Shown: piece by piece, positions 33,468 to 43,963 of the stretch
Position numbering within the stretch: position 1 is the stretch's first letter
Layout: each line of letters opens with the position of its first letter
Source: an uncultured Methylococcaceae bacterium
GTDB taxonomy: Bacteria; Pseudomonadota; Gammaproteobacteria; Methylococcales; Methylomonadaceae
Direction of reading: 5' to 3'
NCBI GenBank assembly: GCA_903859415.1
Contig: CAIOMN010000058.1
Coordinates: 62,001 to 126,000, forward strand
DNA: 64,000 nucleotides
Notes under the pieces: generated by a model
Told to the model about the DNA's origin: nothing
The model's database searches: none
Seen by the model: only the letters and a program-made list of their open reading frames with translations
Made by a program: the position numbers and the translations under genes

Positions 33468-35059
33468 TATTTCACCCCTTTATCGCCATTACGTTGGGCT
33501 AATTCATCGGGTGATAAGCCACGAGTCATATAACGCACTCGACCATGCGAGAAGATACCCGCTGGGCTTTCCATACCGATTGAAGCGACTTTTTCTAACG
33601 AGTGAGAATCATACACCACCACTTCATCACCATTGTAGCCTGCGCTGATGTATAGAAACTTACCATCTGCACTGTATTCAGGGAAGTACGCATGACCACC
33701 GACATCTAACGTTTTAACAACTTCCAGGCTTTTCTTATCGATTAACTGGACAGTGCGGGCGCGTCTATCTTTTGAGATAATATCAACCGCGACATAGGGC
33801 GCATTAGCGTGGGCAGCGGGTGATTCAGTGCCACCGGAAACGGGCACTTGTTTAACCACTTCCATTTTATCTAAATCCCAAACACTGACCACCATTTTGT
33901 CACAATCACCAAAGTTAGTGCCAAAGCCCAAGGTACGACCCTCGACTTCAACCACAGAACCACCACCTACGTGGGGCACACAACCGGCTTCTAGTTTTTT
34001 AATGATTTTACGGTCTTTTAAATCAATGGCCGTTACGATGCTATCATCATAAGAGGCGACCATTAATTTACTGCCGCCATGTGATAAGAAAGCATCATGC
34101 AAATGGCGACCGACATTTTCAATGCGAGTGACTGGAAAGCCTTCTTTTAAATCGACGACCCAGACTTGACCGGCATTTTCTAAAGCAATGGCAAAGATGT
34201 CTGCAAACGGGGTGCCAATGATCATCCCAGAGTCAGACGAGACTTGTTTGCCGTCAGGATCAATGCCTTCTAGTTCAAACGTTTTTAACGGTTCTAAGGT
34301 GTTGGCATCTAAGATGACGGCATTATGGGGTACATAAGAACCCGCCATGATGTATTTACCATCACGAGAGACACCTAAACTGGGGCCATTAAAGCCTGTC
34401 TTAACACTGCGCACAATTTGCATTGAATACAGGTCAATTTTGAAGAGTTCTGCTGAGTCATTCTTCACATAAGCCCAACGTGGATTAGCAGGGTCATAAT
34501 CAATGATATGCGCAGCGGTACCGGTAGGAATTTCACCAATGACTTTATGGGTGACGCTATTAATAAACACCGCTTTAGAGCCTTCACCACGACCGTATTT
34601 ACCCCGGGCAGCGACACCGATAATATTATTGATGTCGTCAATTTGATAAGTGGGTTTTGCGGGTAGGGTGCTTTCGTCTTTAACGTAAACCTTGATGGAC
34701 GCTTTAATGTCATCAATGCTCCAAGCGGGGTTAGGTTGCTTGGGTGTGGCTTTTAGATAGCTGATTAAGCCACGAATATCATCATCTGCTAAGCGACCAT
34801 AAAACGGAGGCATCAATGTGTCAAAGCTGCCAGCCATGATCAATGTGCGTAAAGAAGTCGTGCTTCGGCCTTTTAATGTGTCGGCATTTAAACCAGGTGC
34901 TATAAAGCCACCCAGATCGGAACCATGACAACTGGCACAGTTTTCTTCATACAATTGATGTATTTTGTTGTTGTCTGCTGCGGGTGCATTGAGCGGAAGT
35001 AATAGGGAGGCTAAGCTTGTTATGACTGAGGGTAAGAGAAGTTTTTTTATTGTTTTCAT
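33467..35059 (-). CDS. nirS: Cytochrome cd1-type protein (NirS-like; NirN not excluded)
   Basis: The mature protein has a cytochrome c domain (CASCHGSDLGG, axial Met in TLMPPFYGRL) followed by an eight-bladed d1-haem propeller of about 400 residues. Blocks align with NirS: TGTAAHIIDY (proximal d1 His), ASYDDSIVTAIDLKDRK, and HLHDAFLSHGG (one of the two distal His). The other distal His of Pseudomonas NirS, in SHEHPEF, has no counterpart: here the segment reads GTPFADIFAIAL. This leaves open whether it is a nitrite reductase or a NirN-type d1 dehydrogenase. I prefer start 35059 (MKTIKKLLLPSV, signal peptide, GGAG 9 bases upstream) over 35089. First gene of the nir operon. Confidence 0.85.
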   Translation of the reverse strand: MKTIKKLLLPSVITSLASLLLPLNAPAADNNKIHQLYEENCASCHGSDLGGFIAPGLNADTLKGRSTTSLRTLIMAGSFDTLMPPFYGRLADDDIRGLISYLKATPKQPNPAWSIDDIKASIKVYVKDESTLPAKPTYQIDDINNIIGVAARGKYGRGEGSKAVFINSVTHKVIGEIPTGTAAHIIDYDPANPRWAYVKNDSAELFKIDLYSMQIVRSVKTGFNGPSLGVSRDGKYIMAGSYVPHNAVILDANTLEPLKTFELEGIDPDGKQVSSDSGMIIGTPFADIFAIALENAGQVWVVDLKEGFPVTRIENVGRHLHDAFLSHGGSKLMVASYDDSIVTAIDLKDRKIIKKLEAGCVPHVGGGSVVEVEGRTLGFGTNFGDCDKMVVSVWDLDKMEVVKQVPVSGGTESPAAHANAPYVAVDIISKDRRARTVQLIDKKSLEVVKTLDVGGHAYFPEYSADGKFLYISAGYNGDEVVVYDSHSLEKVASIGMESPAGIFSHGRVRYMTRGLSPDELAQRNGDKGVK

Positions 35060-35090
35060 TATTAGTAACTCCAAGTAGTATTGAATCAAT

Positions 35091-35117
35091 ATTATATTGA
35101 ATTGATAAAAAGCTCAA
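35091..35117 (-). promoter_or_regulatory. Candidate promoter of the nir operon
   Basis: On the minus strand a TTGAGC (35117-35112) and a perfect TATAAT (35096-35091) are 15 bases apart, upstream of the nirS-like start. ATCAAT and ATTGAT half-sites overlap it (ATCAATTCAATATAATATTGAT). They resemble FNR/Dnr half-sites but not the full TTGAT-N4-ATCAA box. Confidence 0.4.
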
Positions 35118-35165
35118 GTTAGATTTAGAGATTGTACAAAGCTACTTAATTGATAGCCAAGCGGA

Positions 35166-35195
35166 CAGGTGCACAGGATTAGACTCGTACACCTG
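35166..35195. terminator. Hairpin between gltA and the nir operon
   Basis: CAGGTGCAC (35166-35174) and GTACACCTG (35187-35195) pair with one mismatch. The hairpin lies downstream of gltA (stop 35270) and before the nir promoter, where a terminator is expected, but the U tract is weak. Confidence 0.35.
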
Positions 35196-35269
35196 AAAGA
35201 AGTTAGATAGTATAGTTTGAGCGTGTTTTCTCATTTTAGGAATGACTTGGGTCACCTGAAAACAGACTA

Positions 35270-36577
35270 TTAAATTGTTTTGCCGTGATCTTCAGGGACA
35301 TCACGTTTGGTATGGCCCGTATAAAGCTGTCTGGGACGGCCAATTTTTTGATGAGGGTCTGCTATCATTTCATCCCAATGTGCAATCCAGCCAACCGTTC
35401 TGCCCATTGCAAATAACGCGGTAAACATATTGGTAGGTATGCCAAGTGCATGAAAAACAATACCAGAATAGAAATCTACATTTGGATAAAGTTTTTTCTC
35501 GATGAAGTAATCATCTTCAAGCGCAATTCGTTCTAGTTCAAGCGCTAATTTAAATATTGGATCATCGTGCAAACCTAATTCTGTTAGAACTTCATGGCAG
35601 GTTGCACGCATTAGCTTAGCTCTCGGATCATGGTTTTTATAAACGCGGTGCCCAAACCCCATCAGCCTAAAGGAATCATTTTTATCCTTGGCTTTAGCTA
35701 TATAGGTTGGTATACGGGAAACATCACCTATTTCCATTAACATATTCAGAACGGCTTCGTTAGCACCGCCATGAGCTGCACCCCAAAGACAAGCTATACC
35801 TGAAGTAATACAAGCATAAGGATTAGCGCCACTAGAACCTGCTAAACGAACAGTAGAGGTTGAAGCATTTTGTTCATGGTCGGCATGTAGAATTAAAATG
35901 CGGTCTAAGGCTCGGACTAAAATAGGGTTGGGAACAAAATCATCACAAGGTGTCGCCAGCAGCATCCGCATAAAATTTTCCACATAATTAAGTTTGTTTT
36001 GTGGATACATGAATGGTAAGCCGGTACTGTATTTATGGCACATCGCTGCAATGGTGGGCACTTTTGCAAGTAAGCGAATGGCACTGATATCACGGTCTTT
36101 TTTGGATCTTATATCGAGAGCATCATGATAAAAAGCAGATAAGGCACCAACAACACCCACCATAATGGCCATAGGATGAGCGTCTCGACGGAAGCCTTTA
36201 AAGAAATTAGTTAGTTGATCATGTACCATGGTGTGCATGGTAATTGTTCCCTGAAACTGTTGTAATTCAGCTGGTGTCGGTAGCTCACCGTTAAGCAATA
36301 AATAACAAACTTCAAGGAAGTTACATTTTTCTGCCAGCTGTTCAATTGGGTAGCCCCGATAAAGCAATATTCCAGCTTCGCCGTCTATAAAGGTAATACT
36401 TGAGCTGCAACTGGCTGTGGATGTAAAACCCGGGTCGTAGGTAAACATACCTGTTTGCTTATACAATGTTTCGACATCAATGACGTCAGGGCCGGTTGTT
36501 CCAGATAAAATAGGTAACTCGCATACAAGCTGAGTGTTCTCATTTAAGGTCAGGCTGCGTTGATTGGTCATGGTCAT
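35270..36577 (-). CDS. gltA: Citrate synthase
   Basis: The protein (435 aa) condenses acetyl-CoA and oxaloacetate in the TCA cycle. Catalytic residues of the hexameric type II family are visible: [10 protein letters not shown] (first His), [14 protein letters not shown] (second His) and [14 protein letters not shown] (Asp). The N-terminal [21 protein letters not shown] block is typical. Two candidate starts, ATG 36577 and ATG 36571, are both plausible. AAGAG sits six bases before the second, so MTNQRSL may be the true start. It lies downstream of eda in the same direction. Confidence 0.96.
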   Translation of the reverse strand: MTMTNQRSLTLNENTQLVCELPILSGTTGPDVIDVETLYKQTGMFTYDPGFTSTASCSSSITFIDGEAGILLYRGYPIEQLAEKCNFLEVCYLLLNGELPTPAELQQFQGTITMHTMVHDQLTNFFKGFRRDAHPMAIMVGVVGALSAFYHDALDIRSKKDRDISAIRLLAKVPTIAAMCHKYSTGLPFMYPQNKLNYVENFMRMLLATPCDDFVPNPILVRALDRILILHADHEQNASTSTVRLAGSSGANPYACITSGIACLWGAAHGGANEAVLNMLMEIGDVSRIPTYIAKAKDKNDSFRLMGFGHRVYKNHDPRAKLMRATCHEVLTELGLHDDPIFKLALELERIALEDDYFIEKKLYPNVDFYSGIVFHALGIPTNMFTALFAMGRTVGWIAHWDEMIADPHQKIGRPRQLYTGHTKRDVPEDHGKTI

Positions 36578-36633
36578 CTCTTAAGTTTAGGAGGAGTCAA
36601 TCTACAAATTGAGTAGGATATTTACTGAATATC

Positions 36634-36653
36634 GGCTTTAGCCACGATTATCA
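36634..36653. repeat. REP-like repeat fragment (copy of 63127-63173)
   Basis: GGCTTTAGCCACGATTATCA is identical over 20 bases to part of the palindrome at 63127-63173, followed by a decayed second arm (TAACTAAAGCT). It lies between eda and gltA. Confidence 0.65.
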
Positions 36654-36717
36654 TAACTAAAGCTAATAACACTATAACAGTTTTTCTAAGCGATTTTATC
36701 CTAGGATATTTATTACA

Positions 36718-37368
36718 TTAGCCATTTGTTACGTTTGCAATGGCTTGTCTTGCCAATTCAGTGACTTGATCCCAATCTTTGGCTTTGACAGCATCAGCGG
36801 GAACCAGCCATGAACCACCTACACAAGCTACATTACTTAATTTTAAATAAGCATTGTAGTTATCGGGCGAAATTCCACCGGTAGGGCAAAAAGTAGCTGA
36901 TGGAATAGGTCCCGCTATTGATTTTAACATTGGAATACCACCAGCCGCTTCAGCAGGAAAAAACTTAAAGTGGTCAAGGCCATATTCCATGCCTAGCATG
37001 AGTTCTGACAAACTTGCGATACCTGGAATCAAGGCAATGGTGCCCGTTTTTGCTGCAGCCAATAAACTGGGTGTTAAGCCTGGGCTAATTGCAAAAACAG
37101 CTCCGGCTTCTTCAGCGGCTTTTAATTGTTCTGGAGTTGTAATGGTGCCGGCACCCACGATAGCATCTTTAACTTCTTGACTAATTAAACGAATCGCATC
37201 CAGTGCTATAGGGGTCCGCAAGGTGATTTCCAAGACTCTAATGCCGCCTGCAACCAAGGCTTTTGCTAAAGGAACCGCATCTTCAAGATTCTGAATGACC
37301 ATAACAGGCATAACAGGACCAGCGTTTAAAACGTCAGTGGGTTGAATTTTCCAGTTATTTGAACTCAT
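36718..37368 (-). CDS. eda: 2-dehydro-3-deoxy-phosphogluconate aldolase
   Basis: The protein (216 aa) is the second Entner-Doudoroff enzyme, splitting KDPG into pyruvate and glyceraldehyde-3-phosphate. [16 protein letters not shown] holds the catalytic Glu, [11 protein letters not shown] follows, and the Schiff-base Lys lies in [20 protein letters not shown] is the phosphate-binding loop. It lies downstream of edd (81 bases) with a REP-like palindrome in the gap. Confidence 0.96.
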   Translation of the reverse strand: MSSNNWKIQPTDVLNAGPVMPVMVIQNLEDAVPLAKALVAGGIRVLEITLRTPIALDAIRLISQEVKDAIVGAGTITTPEQLKAAEEAGAVFAISPGLTPSLLAAAKTGTIALIPGIASLSELMLGMEYGLDHFKFFPAEAAGGIPMLKSIAGPIPSATFCPTGGISPDNYNAYLKLSNVACVGGSWLVPADAVKAKDWDQVTELARQAIANVTNG

Positions 37369-37407
37369 GGTTTTACTCGCTAGTTTAAAAAGTAATTTGA
37401 TTATAAT

Positions 37408-37435
37408 TGTAGGAGCGGCTAAGCCATCTCCTACA
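37408..37435. repeat. REP-like palindrome between edd and eda
   Basis: TGTAGGAG (37408-37415) and CTCCTACA (37428-37435) flank a GGCT/AGCC inner stem. It resembles the Pseudomonas-type GTAGGAGCGGCT repeat family and may attenuate or stabilise the edd-eda message. Confidence 0.6.
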
Positions 37436-37448
37436 TGCCTGATTCTAT

Positions 37449-39269
37449 TTAATCAACTAAAAATAGGTTAGATGCCCCTGTTTCAGCAGACGAGGCTCCC
37501 AGTCTAAAACCACCAAACATTTCGCGGCCCATGCCGTAATGATGGTTTTTAGCAGAATTAGGAACTGGAATACGAGCATTAAATTCAGCTTCATCAACCA
37601 AGACATTAATATCACCGGTTTGAAGATTTAGTGAGATAATGTCGCCATTATGAACTTTTGCTAAAGGTCCACCTGACTCACATTCGGGGCATAAATGTAT
37701 GACTGACGGTACCTTACCAGAGGCTCCTGACATACGGCCATCGGTTACCAAAGCCACTTTAAAGCCTTTATCTTGCAGTACACCCAAAGGTGGAGTGAGT
37801 TTATGAAGTTCAGGCATGCCATTAGAGCGAGGACCTTGAAAACGAATCACAGCAACGAAGTCTTTTTCTAATTCACCCCGTTTAAAGGCGGCTAACATAT
37901 CTTCCTGGTCATCAAAAACGACCGCTGGTGCTTCAACGATTTGATGCTCAGCGGAAACGGCAGATAATTTAGAAATACCACGGCCTAAATTACCATGCAT
38001 AACATGCAAGCCTCCCCCTGTTGCAAAGGGCTTTTCAACAGTGCCTAACACCTCTGTGTCTAAAGACGTTTCAGGTACAGGCACCCAGGTTAGTTTTCCA
38101 TCAATTAACTTGGGCTCCTGGCAGTAATTCTTCATTCCTCTTTCATCCGCAACAGTTAAGATGTCTTCATGTAATAGACCATTTCTTAATAATTCAGCAA
38201 TTAAAACACCCATGCCACCTGCGGCTTGGAAATGATTAACATCAGCAGGGCCATTGGGATATATTTTTGTAATTAACGGAACTGCTTTAGATAATCGGTC
38301 AAAATCATCCCAATTAAGTACAATGCCAGACGCCCGTGCAATCGCAATTAAGTGCATAGTATGGTTGGTTGATCCACCGGTTGCCAATAACCCAATGACA
38401 GCATTAACAATCGCTTTTTCAGATACCATGTGAGCAATGGGACGGTAATCATCGCCCAAGGCAGTAAATTTTAAGACTTGTGTGGCTGCTGCTTTGGTTA
38501 ACTCATCACGTAACGGCGTATAGGGGTTAATGAATGAACTACCGGGCAAATGCAAGCCCATAATTTCCATCATCATTTGATTGCTGTTCGCGGTACCATA
38601 AAACGTACAAGTGCCTGGACTATGATACGAGGCTGATTCTGCTTCAAGTAATTCTTTACGACCGATTTTCCCAGTGGCATAGGCTTGGCGGGCGCGAGAT
38701 TTTTCTTTATTGGTCAAGCCACTAGGCATAGGTCCAGCGGGAACAAATAGGGCAGGTAAATGGCCAAAGCTAAGAGCGCCAATCAACAAGCCGGGTACGA
38801 TCTTGTCACAAACTCCGAGATAGAGCGCACCATCAAACATATTGTGGCTCATGCCTACAGCAGTGGTCATCGCAATTAAGTCACGGCTAAACAGGGACAA
38901 TTCCATGCCTGGTTGACCTTGAGTAATACCGTCACACATTGCAGGTACGCCACCCGCAACCTGAGCGACTCCACCGGCTTCTCTGATGGCTGACTTAATT
39001 AAGTCAGGTGCATATTTATACGGTTCATGCGCGGACAGCATGTCATTGTAAGAGGTAATGATCGCTATATTGGCTTTTTGATCGCCGGTTAAATCCGCTT
39101 TCTCGCTGGCACTACAAGCAGCAAAGCCATGTGCTAGGTTTCCACAGCCCATGCCTGAGCGAATGGGGCCTTTTTTAGCGATAGCATCAATATAATTTAA
39201 ATAAGCTGAACGAGTTTTATGGCTACGCTCAGTGATTTCTTGAGTGACTTGATCAATTACTGGATGCAT
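37449..39269 (-). CDS. edd: Phosphogluconate dehydratase
   Basis: The protein (606 aa) is the 4Fe-4S dehydratase turning 6-phosphogluconate into KDPG. Conserved IlvD/Edd blocks: [39 protein letters not shown] (a cluster Cys), [13 protein letters not shown] (cluster Cys), [23 protein letters not shown] and [15 protein letters not shown]. It starts at ATG 39269, 39 bases after zwf, so zwf and edd are an operon. Confidence 0.96.
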   Translation of the reverse strand: MHPVIDQVTQEITERSHKTRSAYLNYIDAIAKKGPIRSGMGCGNLAHGFAACSASEKADLTGDQKANIAIITSYNDMLSAHEPYKYAPDLIKSAIREAGGVAQVAGGVPAMCDGITQGQPGMELSLFSRDLIAMTTAVGMSHNMFDGALYLGVCDKIVPGLLIGALSFGHLPALFVPAGPMPSGLTNKEKSRARQAYATGKIGRKELLEAESASYHSPGTCTFYGTANSNQMMMEIMGLHLPGSSFINPYTPLRDELTKAAATQVLKFTALGDDYRPIAHMVSEKAIVNAVIGLLATGGSTNHTMHLIAIARASGIVLNWDDFDRLSKAVPLITKIYPNGPADVNHFQAAGGMGVLIAELLRNGLLHEDILTVADERGMKNYCQEPKLIDGKLTWVPVPETSLDTEVLGTVEKPFATGGGLHVMHGNLGRGISKLSAVSAEHQIVEAPAVVFDDQEDMLAAFKRGELEKDFVAVIRFQGPRSNGMPELHKLTPPLGVLQDKGFKVALVTDGRMSGASGKVPSVIHLCPECESGGPLAKVHNGDIISLNLQTGDINVLVDEAEFNARIPVPNSAKNHHYGMGREMFGGFRLGASSAETGASNLFLVD

Positions 39270-39308
39270 GATTATTTCCTTGGTTTAAGGTTATACGCGG
39301 AGGATTAA

Positions 39309-40778
39309 TTATTCTTCCCAAGCTCGGCCGTCTCTGGCAATTAAAGCCACCGAGGCAACGGGGCCCCAAGTGCCAGCAGCGTAGGGTTTAGGTGCATCTT
39401 TGTAATGCTGCCAAGCGTTTTGAATAGAGTCAACCCAGGTCCACGCCTGCTCAATCTCTTCACGACTTAAGAACAGCGTCGGATTGCCACGCATGGCTTC
39501 CAGGACTAACTTTTCATAACCGCCAAAAATACGGCTTTCTTTAAAGGTATCAGAAAAGCTTAAGTCCAGTTTGGTCTTTTTAAGTTTAATGTGCTCATCG
39601 ATACCGGGGATTTTGTTAAGCATTTCAATTTCTACACCTTCATTCGGTTGTAAATGAATGATCAGCTTATTAGGCGGTAATTCTCTGAAACTATCTTTAA
39701 AGATATTGTGCGGCAATTGTTTAAAGTAAACGACGATTTCTGTGCGTTTTCCAGTTAAACGTTTACCTGTACGTAAGTAAAAAGGTACGCCTGCCCAACG
39801 CCAGTTATCAATATCAACTCTTAAAGCGACAAAGCTTTCGGTTGTGCTTTCAGTATTTGCACCTTCTTCTTCAAGATAGCCGGGTACTAATTTGCCTTTA
39901 ATATAGCCACTGGTATACAGACCGCGAACGGTTTTTTCTTCAACATTCTGAGCAGTTATAGGACGTAAGGCTTTAAGAACTTTGATCTTTTCGTTATGAA
40001 TGCTTTCAGCTTCCAGGTTGACAGGGGGTTCCATCGCAATAAATGTCAGAATTTGTAACAAATGGTTTTGCACCATGTCACGTAACTGGCCAGTTTTATC
40101 AAAGTAGTCCCAACGGCCTTCAATACCGACTTCTTCACCGACGGTAATTTGAATATGATCGATGGTGTTGTGATTCCAATTAGTGGTAAAAATGGAATTG
40201 GCAAAACGTAAAGCCAATAAATTTAAAACAGTTTCCTTGCCCAAATAATGGTCTATCCGATAAACCTGACTTTCGTTGAAAACACTGGCGACGACATCAT
40301 TAATTTCTATGGATGATTTAAGATCGTGACCGATGGGCTTTTCCATGACCATGCGTGATGTATCAGTGAGTACGCCTGATAGTTGCAAGCCTTGACAAAT
40401 GCTTTTAAACAAAAAAGGTGAAACGGCAAAGTAATTGACCATAATTCTGGATTTTTGGTCAATAACGGTGTTAAGTTGTTTGTATTGCTCTGGTTGAGTT
40501 AGATCAATTTTAAGATAGGCAAGTCTCGCTGAAAAGCGTTCCCATACCGTATTATCTATCGTATCGTGCAAAAACGCTTGCAAGCTCTTATGAGCGATAT
40601 CAATAAATTCTGCACTGTTAATGTCATGTAAATCAACGCCGATAATGCGAGTGTCTGGCTCAAGGAAATTTGCATTTTCAAGACGATACAAAGAAATGAT
40701 CAGTTTGCGTTTCGATAGATCACCCAGTGCACCATAAATTACTAAATCACAGGGGTTAAATGTATTTTTGGCTTTCAT
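39309..40778 (-). CDS. zwf: Glucose-6-phosphate 1-dehydrogenase
   Basis: The protein (489 aa) oxidises glucose-6-phosphate to 6-phosphogluconolactone and feeds both the Entner-Doudoroff and oxidative pentose phosphate routes. The nucleotide-binding GALGDLSKRKL lies near the N-terminus, and the substrate and catalytic signature RIDHYLGKETV is intact. It is the first gene of zwf-edd-eda. No 6-phosphogluconolactonase gene adjoins. Confidence 0.96.
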   Translation of the reverse strand: MKAKNTFNPCDLVIYGALGDLSKRKLIISLYRLENANFLEPDTRIIGVDLHDINSAEFIDIAHKSLQAFLHDTIDNTVWERFSARLAYLKIDLTQPEQYKQLNTVIDQKSRIMVNYFAVSPFLFKSICQGLQLSGVLTDTSRMVMEKPIGHDLKSSIEINDVVASVFNESQVYRIDHYLGKETVLNLLALRFANSIFTTNWNHNTIDHIQITVGEEVGIEGRWDYFDKTGQLRDMVQNHLLQILTFIAMEPPVNLEAESIHNEKIKVLKALRPITAQNVEEKTVRGLYTSGYIKGKLVPGYLEEEGANTESTTESFVALRVDIDNWRWAGVPFYLRTGKRLTGKRTEIVVYFKQLPHNIFKDSFRELPPNKLIIHLQPNEGVEIEMLNKIPGIDEHIKLKKTKLDLSFSDTFKESRIFGGYEKLVLEAMRGNPTLFLSREEIEQAWTWVDSIQNAWQHYKDAPKPYAAGTWGPVASVALIARDGRAWEE

Positions 40779-41005
40779 AGGCTAGTCGTCGAGTAAAAGA
40801 TTATTTGGCTGGTATAATAAATCGAAGATTTTAATGGGATAACGAGGCTTTATTATCGCAGAATTTTCCGCAAGATGCTGAGTAGATTGTAATGAAATTG
40901 CAACTTATGGCACAACTTTCAAGAACTGTTATGGTTAGAATCCAAGAAGGTCTATCTTTAAGCTATTCTATTTATGACTGTCTAAATAATGACAACTAAA
41001 AATAA

Positions 41006-41752
41006 ATGATATTACTTGATTTATCACTTTACCAAATGATAGTGGTTACCTTTGTGTTTGTTTGGGCCGGCTTTGTAAGGACAGGGTTAGGGTTTGGTGG
41101 GGCAGCCCTAGGCTTACCGCTCATGCTGTTTGTGCAGAATAACCCTTTAACATGGTTACCTATCATCAGTGTACATTTATTGTTTTTCTCCGGCTTAACG
41201 TTGCTAAATCGTTTGCATAATGTTGATTGGCGCTATTTAAGAAGCTCTTCTTTTTATATCATTCCTCCCGCTATTATCGGTGTGTTTGGATTGGTGAATT
41301 TACCTGTGTTATGGCTAAATAGTTTTATTTATGCCATCACCTTATTTTATGGCTTTATATGGTTATTCAATCGAGGTATTGAAAGCCATAATGTATGGGC
41401 AGATAGAATGTTGCTTGTTTTAGGGGGATATGTAGCGGGTATATCTTTGACTGGCGCGCCGTTAATGGTTGCAGTATATATGCGCAATGTGAGTAAACAT
41501 CAATTACGGGATACGCTTTTTGTGCTGTGGTTTATTCTTGTTAGTATAAAAATGACGACGTTTGTGGTTTTATCGGTGAACTTGCATTTTCTTACCGCGC
41601 TGACCCTGTTACCCATTGCGGCAATTGGACATGTGCTGGGGTTAAAGGCTCATAACGTAATAATGCGCAATGATTTACTATTTAAACGCTGGATTGGTGG
41701 CGGATTGATTATTGTCAGTTTGTTGGGTTTAGTCGAGTTATATCGTCATTAA
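41006..41752 (+). CDS. TauE/SafE-family permease
   Basis: The protein (248 aa) has about seven or eight membrane segments and GFVRTGLGFGGAALGLPLM near the N-terminus, the hallmark motif of the TauE/SafE sulfite/sulfonate exporter family. It is slightly short for the family. Its substrate is unknown. It is read alone on the plus strand and meets the phoR end with a 4-base overlap, tail to tail. Confidence 0.82.
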   Translation: MILLDLSLYQMIVVTFVFVWAGFVRTGLGFGGAALGLPLMLFVQNNPLTWLPIISVHLLFFSGLTLLNRLHNVDWRYLRSSSFYIIPPAIIGVFGLVNLPVLWLNSFIYAITLFYGFIWLFNRGIESHNVWADRMLLVLGGYVAGISLTGAPLMVAVYMRNVSKHQLRDTLFVLWFILVSIKMTTFVVLSVNLHFLTALTLLPIAAIGHVLGLKAHNVIMRNDLLFKRWIGGGLIIVSLLGLVELYRH

Positions 41753-43026
41753 TTACATATTCGGTTAACAGGAAAAAGACAGCTAAAACAGCTACCTTTA
41801 CCAAGTTCACTTGTGATGCTTAAGTCTGCATCATGACGCATCAGAACGTGTTTGACAATGGCTAGTCCTAAACCTGTTCCATTAACTTTTTTGGAGCGTT
41901 TGGTTTCAACCCGATAAAAGCGCTCAGTAACACGCGGAATATCTGCTTTTGAAATACCTTCACCCTGATCAGTGATATCCAGGATTACTGATTCTTTAGT
42001 TCGGTACCAACGAACAAGTATAGGTAAATTATCGGGTGAATATTTAAGTGCATTAGTGACTAAATTAGAAAACGCGCTACGTAATTCCTGTTCTTCACCA
42101 ACAATATTGGCGTTTGTTTCTACAGTCAATTGGATACGTCCAGCAGCATTGCCAAGTGTGTCGCCCTCTGTGCAGACTTGGTGTAATAAAGAGGGGACAT
42201 CGACACATTCCGTCTTTTTTTGCTGGGTCTCAAGACGAGTTAACAGTAATAAATCATCAACCAGATGCTGCATACGTTCCGTTTGCCCTTGCATTTGTTG
42301 GAATGAACTGGTTAATAAGGGGGATTGTCCATCATCCATGTCTTGTAAGGTTTCTAAGTAACCTTTTAATACGGTGAGTGGTGTTCTAAGTTCATGAGAG
42401 ACATTCGCCACAAAATCCTTACGCATACGTTCCATTTTTTTGAGCTGCGTAATGTCTTGTGCTAAAAGCAATCTTAAGCCAGCACCATAAGGAACGATAC
42501 GAATTTCCAGGATAATTCTGTTATCGATCGGTGAGGGTACTACTACAGATTCTTTGTAGTTTTCAGCTTTTAAATAACGAATAAACTCAGGAAAACGAAT
42601 CAAATTTGGAATGCGTTGACCTTTGTCAGACATTTTTAAACCAAATACTTGTCGAGCCGCTTTATTGGCCCAATCAATTTCATCATTAACACCCAAAACG
42701 ACAGCAGCATCAGGTAATGCTTCTGTTGATCGACGGAACTGGTTGATCATCCGGCTTAATTTCTTCTTACGGATCTTTTGATTTTTTCTAATACGGTAGA
42801 CATGATAATAAATTTCTTCCCAGATGCCTTTGACTTTAGGATATTTACCACGTCCACCGGTTCTTATCCATCTTTCAAAGCGGTTAATCTGCTTGACCTG
42901 ATTAATAATGATCGTAAGCATAAGCAATAAGAGCAAAATCAGAAAGTGTCCTGTAAACCCACCGATAATGGCCGTTGCTAAAAAGAGTAGCAGCGTCGTT
43001 GTAATTTCTTTTTGCCAAGAGCCCAT
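41749..43026 (-). CDS. phoR: PhoR, phosphate-regulon sensor histidine kinase
   Basis: The protein (425 aa) has two N-terminal membrane helices (EITTTLLLFLATAIIGGF and LILLLLLMLTIII), a positively charged linker typical of PhoR, a PAS domain (residues about 95-205) and HisKA with SHELRTPLTVLKGYL. An ATPase domain follows with NLVTNALKYSP, DQGEGIS and GTGLGLAIV. It senses phosphate status via the Pst system and phosphorylates PhoB. It follows phoB with 9 bases between. Confidence 0.93.
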   Translation of the reverse strand: MGSWQKEITTTLLLFLATAIIGGFTGHFLILLLLLMLTIIINQVKQINRFERWIRTGGRGKYPKVKGIWEEIYYHVYRIRKNQKIRKKKLSRMINQFRRSTEALPDAAVVLGVNDEIDWANKAARQVFGLKMSDKGQRIPNLIRFPEFIRYLKAENYKESVVVPSPIDNRIILEIRIVPYGAGLRLLLAQDITQLKKMERMRKDFVANVSHELRTPLTVLKGYLETLQDMDDGQSPLLTSSFQQMQGQTERMQHLVDDLLLLTRLETQQKKTECVDVPSLLHQVCTEGDTLGNAAGRIQLTVETNANIVGEEQELRSAFSNLVTNALKYSPDNLPILVRWYRTKESVILDITDQGEGISKADIPRVTERFYRVETKRSKKVNGTGLGLAIVKHVLMRHDADLSITSELGKGSCFSCLFPVNRICN

Positions 43027-43035
43027 ATTTTATAC

Positions 43036-43728
43036 TTAACCCTGCAATGAAAACCGATACCCGAAGCCACGAACGGTTTGTACCAAATCTTCACGACCGT
43101 GTTCTTCAAGGATTTTTCTCAGGCGACGAATATGAACATCAATAGTGCGTTCTTCAATATAGACGCTACGGCCCCATACCTGATCGAGTAATTGAGTGCG
43201 GGTATAGACCTTATCAGGATGCGTCATAAAGAATTGCATGAGTCGAAATTCTGTTGGGCTGACTTCTAATTGTTTATCGCTAATACTGAGACGATGTTGT
43301 TCCGTATCTAGAATTAAATCTCCCAGCGTGATTTGCGCCTGCCCTTGTATTTTTCCACTCCTACGTAAAACAGCACGGATACGAGCGATTAATTCTTTTG
43401 GTGAAAATGGCTTGGTCATGTAATCATCAGCACCAATTTCAAGGCCTCTGATCTTATCTTCTTCTTCACCTCTGGCTGTCAATAAGATGATAGGAATATC
43501 TTTGTAAACGGGTTCTTTTTTTAAACGTCTAGCCCACTCAACGCCACTAATCCCTGGCAACATCCAATCCAGTAATATAAGGTCTGGTATTTTATCATCA
43601 AGAAGTTTTTGTGCCTCTTCAGCATCAGCTGCTTCTATGGAGACAAAACTACTCTGATCAAGAACCATCACTAACATTTCTCTGATAGCATCTTCATCTT
43701 CAACAATGAGAACTGTAAAACTAGACAT
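43036..43728 (-). CDS. phoB: PhoB, phosphate-regulon response regulator
   Basis: The protein (230 aa) has a receiver domain (VEDEDAIRE, phospho-acceptor in LILLDWMLPG, Lys in DYMTKPFSPKEL) and a winged-helix output domain (SPTEFRLMQFFMTHPDKVYTR, VDVHIRRLRKIL). It is followed directly by phoR. Upstream of its start a TTGTCAT half-site (plus-strand ATGACAA near 43784) is the beginning of a possible Pho box, which would give autoregulation, but the second half is poor. Confidence 0.95.
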   Translation of the reverse strand: MSSFTVLIVEDEDAIREMLVMVLDQSSFVSIEAADAEEAQKLLDDKIPDLILLDWMLPGISGVEWARRLKKEPVYKDIPIILLTARGEEEDKIRGLEIGADDYMTKPFSPKELIARIRAVLRRSGKIQGQAQITLGDLILDTEQHRLSISDKQLEVSPTEFRLMQFFMTHPDKVYTRTQLLDQVWGRSVYIEERTIDVHIRRLRKILEEHGREDLVQTVRGFGYRFSLQG

Positions 43729-43963
43729 AATAAATAAAGGAAAGATAAATCAGGTATTCTAACAAAGGAGTTGTTACCATTTTATGACAATAATGAAATA
43801 GAGTTATAGCGGTGATTTGAAAATTGTACTCGTTCTGCGATTAAATTGTTTGCTATTGATATTCATTTTTTCGATTTATCGTAGTCTACGAAATTTCCGC
43901 TGAGTGAAATACGGTAATCGCTTACAATATATTTTATTGAAACCACTGAACTACGATTGATCT

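Noticed and set aside
40893-41000. 35-codon plus-strand frame (MKLQLMAQLSRT...) upstream of the TauE gene
   Set aside because: No ribosome-binding site, no hydrophobic or other pattern; probably chance.
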